Source of the DNA: Deinococcales bacterium
GTDB lineage: Bacteria > Deinococcota > Deinococci > Deinococcales > JAAFIG01
Direction: 5' to 3'
Assembly: GCA_025359505.1 (NCBI GenBank)
Contig: JANYHH010000009.1
Span: 1 to 50,420 of the forward strand
Length of the DNA: 50,420 bases
Below, one piece after another: positions 50,242 to 50,420 of the stretch. Position numbers and translations under genes: made by a program. The notes below the pieces were generated by a model, which saw only the letters and a program-made list of their open reading frames with translations, ran no database searches and was not told where the DNA came from. Numbering within the stretch: position 1 is the first letter of the stretch; every line of letters starts with the position of its first letter.

Positions 50242-50420
50242 ATGCGTCACGCGCTCGGATTGCCATTGCCAGACGCAACGCTCGAGACGTGGGCGCGACA
50301 TTTCTGTTTTGAACTCGAGCCGCTGTTTATTGATGCAGTGCTCAAAGCGAAACTCGAGCCGCACGCGTTGGTGATGACTCGAGCTGAGTTTGACGGCTGG
50401 TCGCGCTCGCAGCCGCTCGA
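50242..50420 (+). CDS. Partial unknown gene at the right edge
   Basis: From the ATG at 50242 the frame stays open to the window end (59 codons): MRHALGLPLPDATLETWARH, then a helical-looking stretch rich in Leu-Glu (encoded by CTCGAG). No motif is recognisable in this fragment. It starts 3 bp after the previous stop and 5 nt after TAAGAT. It continues the right-hand operon. Confidence 0.6.
   Translation, partial: MRHALGLPLPDATLETWARHFCFELEPLFIDAVLKAKLEPHALVMTRAEFDGWSRSQPL

Overview
The window looks like chromosomal DNA of a GC-rich (roughly 60% GC) bacterium, most likely a member of the Deinococcota (Deinococcus, Truepera or Thermus relatives). The evidence is indirect. There is an adjacent rapZ-yvcK pair, a futalosine-route menaquinone gene (mqnB), SARP/AAA/TPR giant regulators, and above all a large set of genes whose start codon lies 5-7 nt after a TANNNT -10 box, the leaderless layout known to be common in Deinococcus. 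No ribosomal or marker gene is present to fix the genus.

Layout from left to right. 1-6123: a lipoprotein papain-like protease with Ig/PKD-like domains, running off the left edge, follows a 1178-residue SARP-type regulator on the minus strand. 6208-7914: a decayed mobile element (replication-protein fragment, DnaC-like loader with a nonsense codon, tyrosine-recombinase C-terminus) lies beside a tRNA-Ala(GGC) gene. 7967-11702: gltA, rdgB and pgm, all minus. 12050-16045: a histidine-rich small protein, a membrane protein, and a MoxR ATPase with its VWA partner. 16055-19278 (minus): ygfZ, a ribbon-helix-helix/membrane-protein pair, mqnB and a YdcF-like protein. 19305-26968: murE, a glucodextranase-C-like surface protein, a lipoprotein, yvcK-rapZ, a ThuA-like protein and a response-regulator/histidine-kinase fusion. 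27108-31986: copy 1 of a structured repeat, aroK behind a leader ORF, a VOC protein, a Wzz-like protein, an MBL hydrolase and a saccharopine-dehydrogenase-like enzyme. 32447-36303: two exported WD40 proteins, the first split by an in-frame TGA. 36304-38772 (minus): trpB, a GNAT acetyltransferase and trpA in one overlapping operon. 38947-44733: an unknown membrane protein, a PP2C phosphatase with a Ser/Thr kinase/NHL protein, copy 2 of the structured repeat, and a CxxCH protein. 44794-50420: DUF2171, GNAT, TTC38-like, FAH, GNAT, MBL and membrane-protein genes, ending in a partial gene.

Three DNA-level signals run across gene boundaries. First, the palindrome CTCGAG is extraordinarily frequent. 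I hand-counted 33 copies in 2581-6120 against about one expected, and it occurs in all three reading frames. It behaves like a highly iterated palindrome comparable to HIP1 of cyanobacteria. Second, a 141-bp element with terminal inverted repeats and three hairpins is present twice, at 27108-27248 and 44002-44142. The copies are 82% identical by my alignment, and substitutions in stems are partly compensatory. Copy 2 supplies the kinase stop codon. Third, many genes appear to be transcribed without a leader.

Intergenic space is minimal. Several convergent pairs abut or overlap (murE with its neighbour, the second WD40 gene with trpA), and most operon neighbours overlap by 1-17 bases. Two apparent genes carry an internal nonsense codon, and one small ORF appears frameshifted exactly at a broken CTCGAG site.
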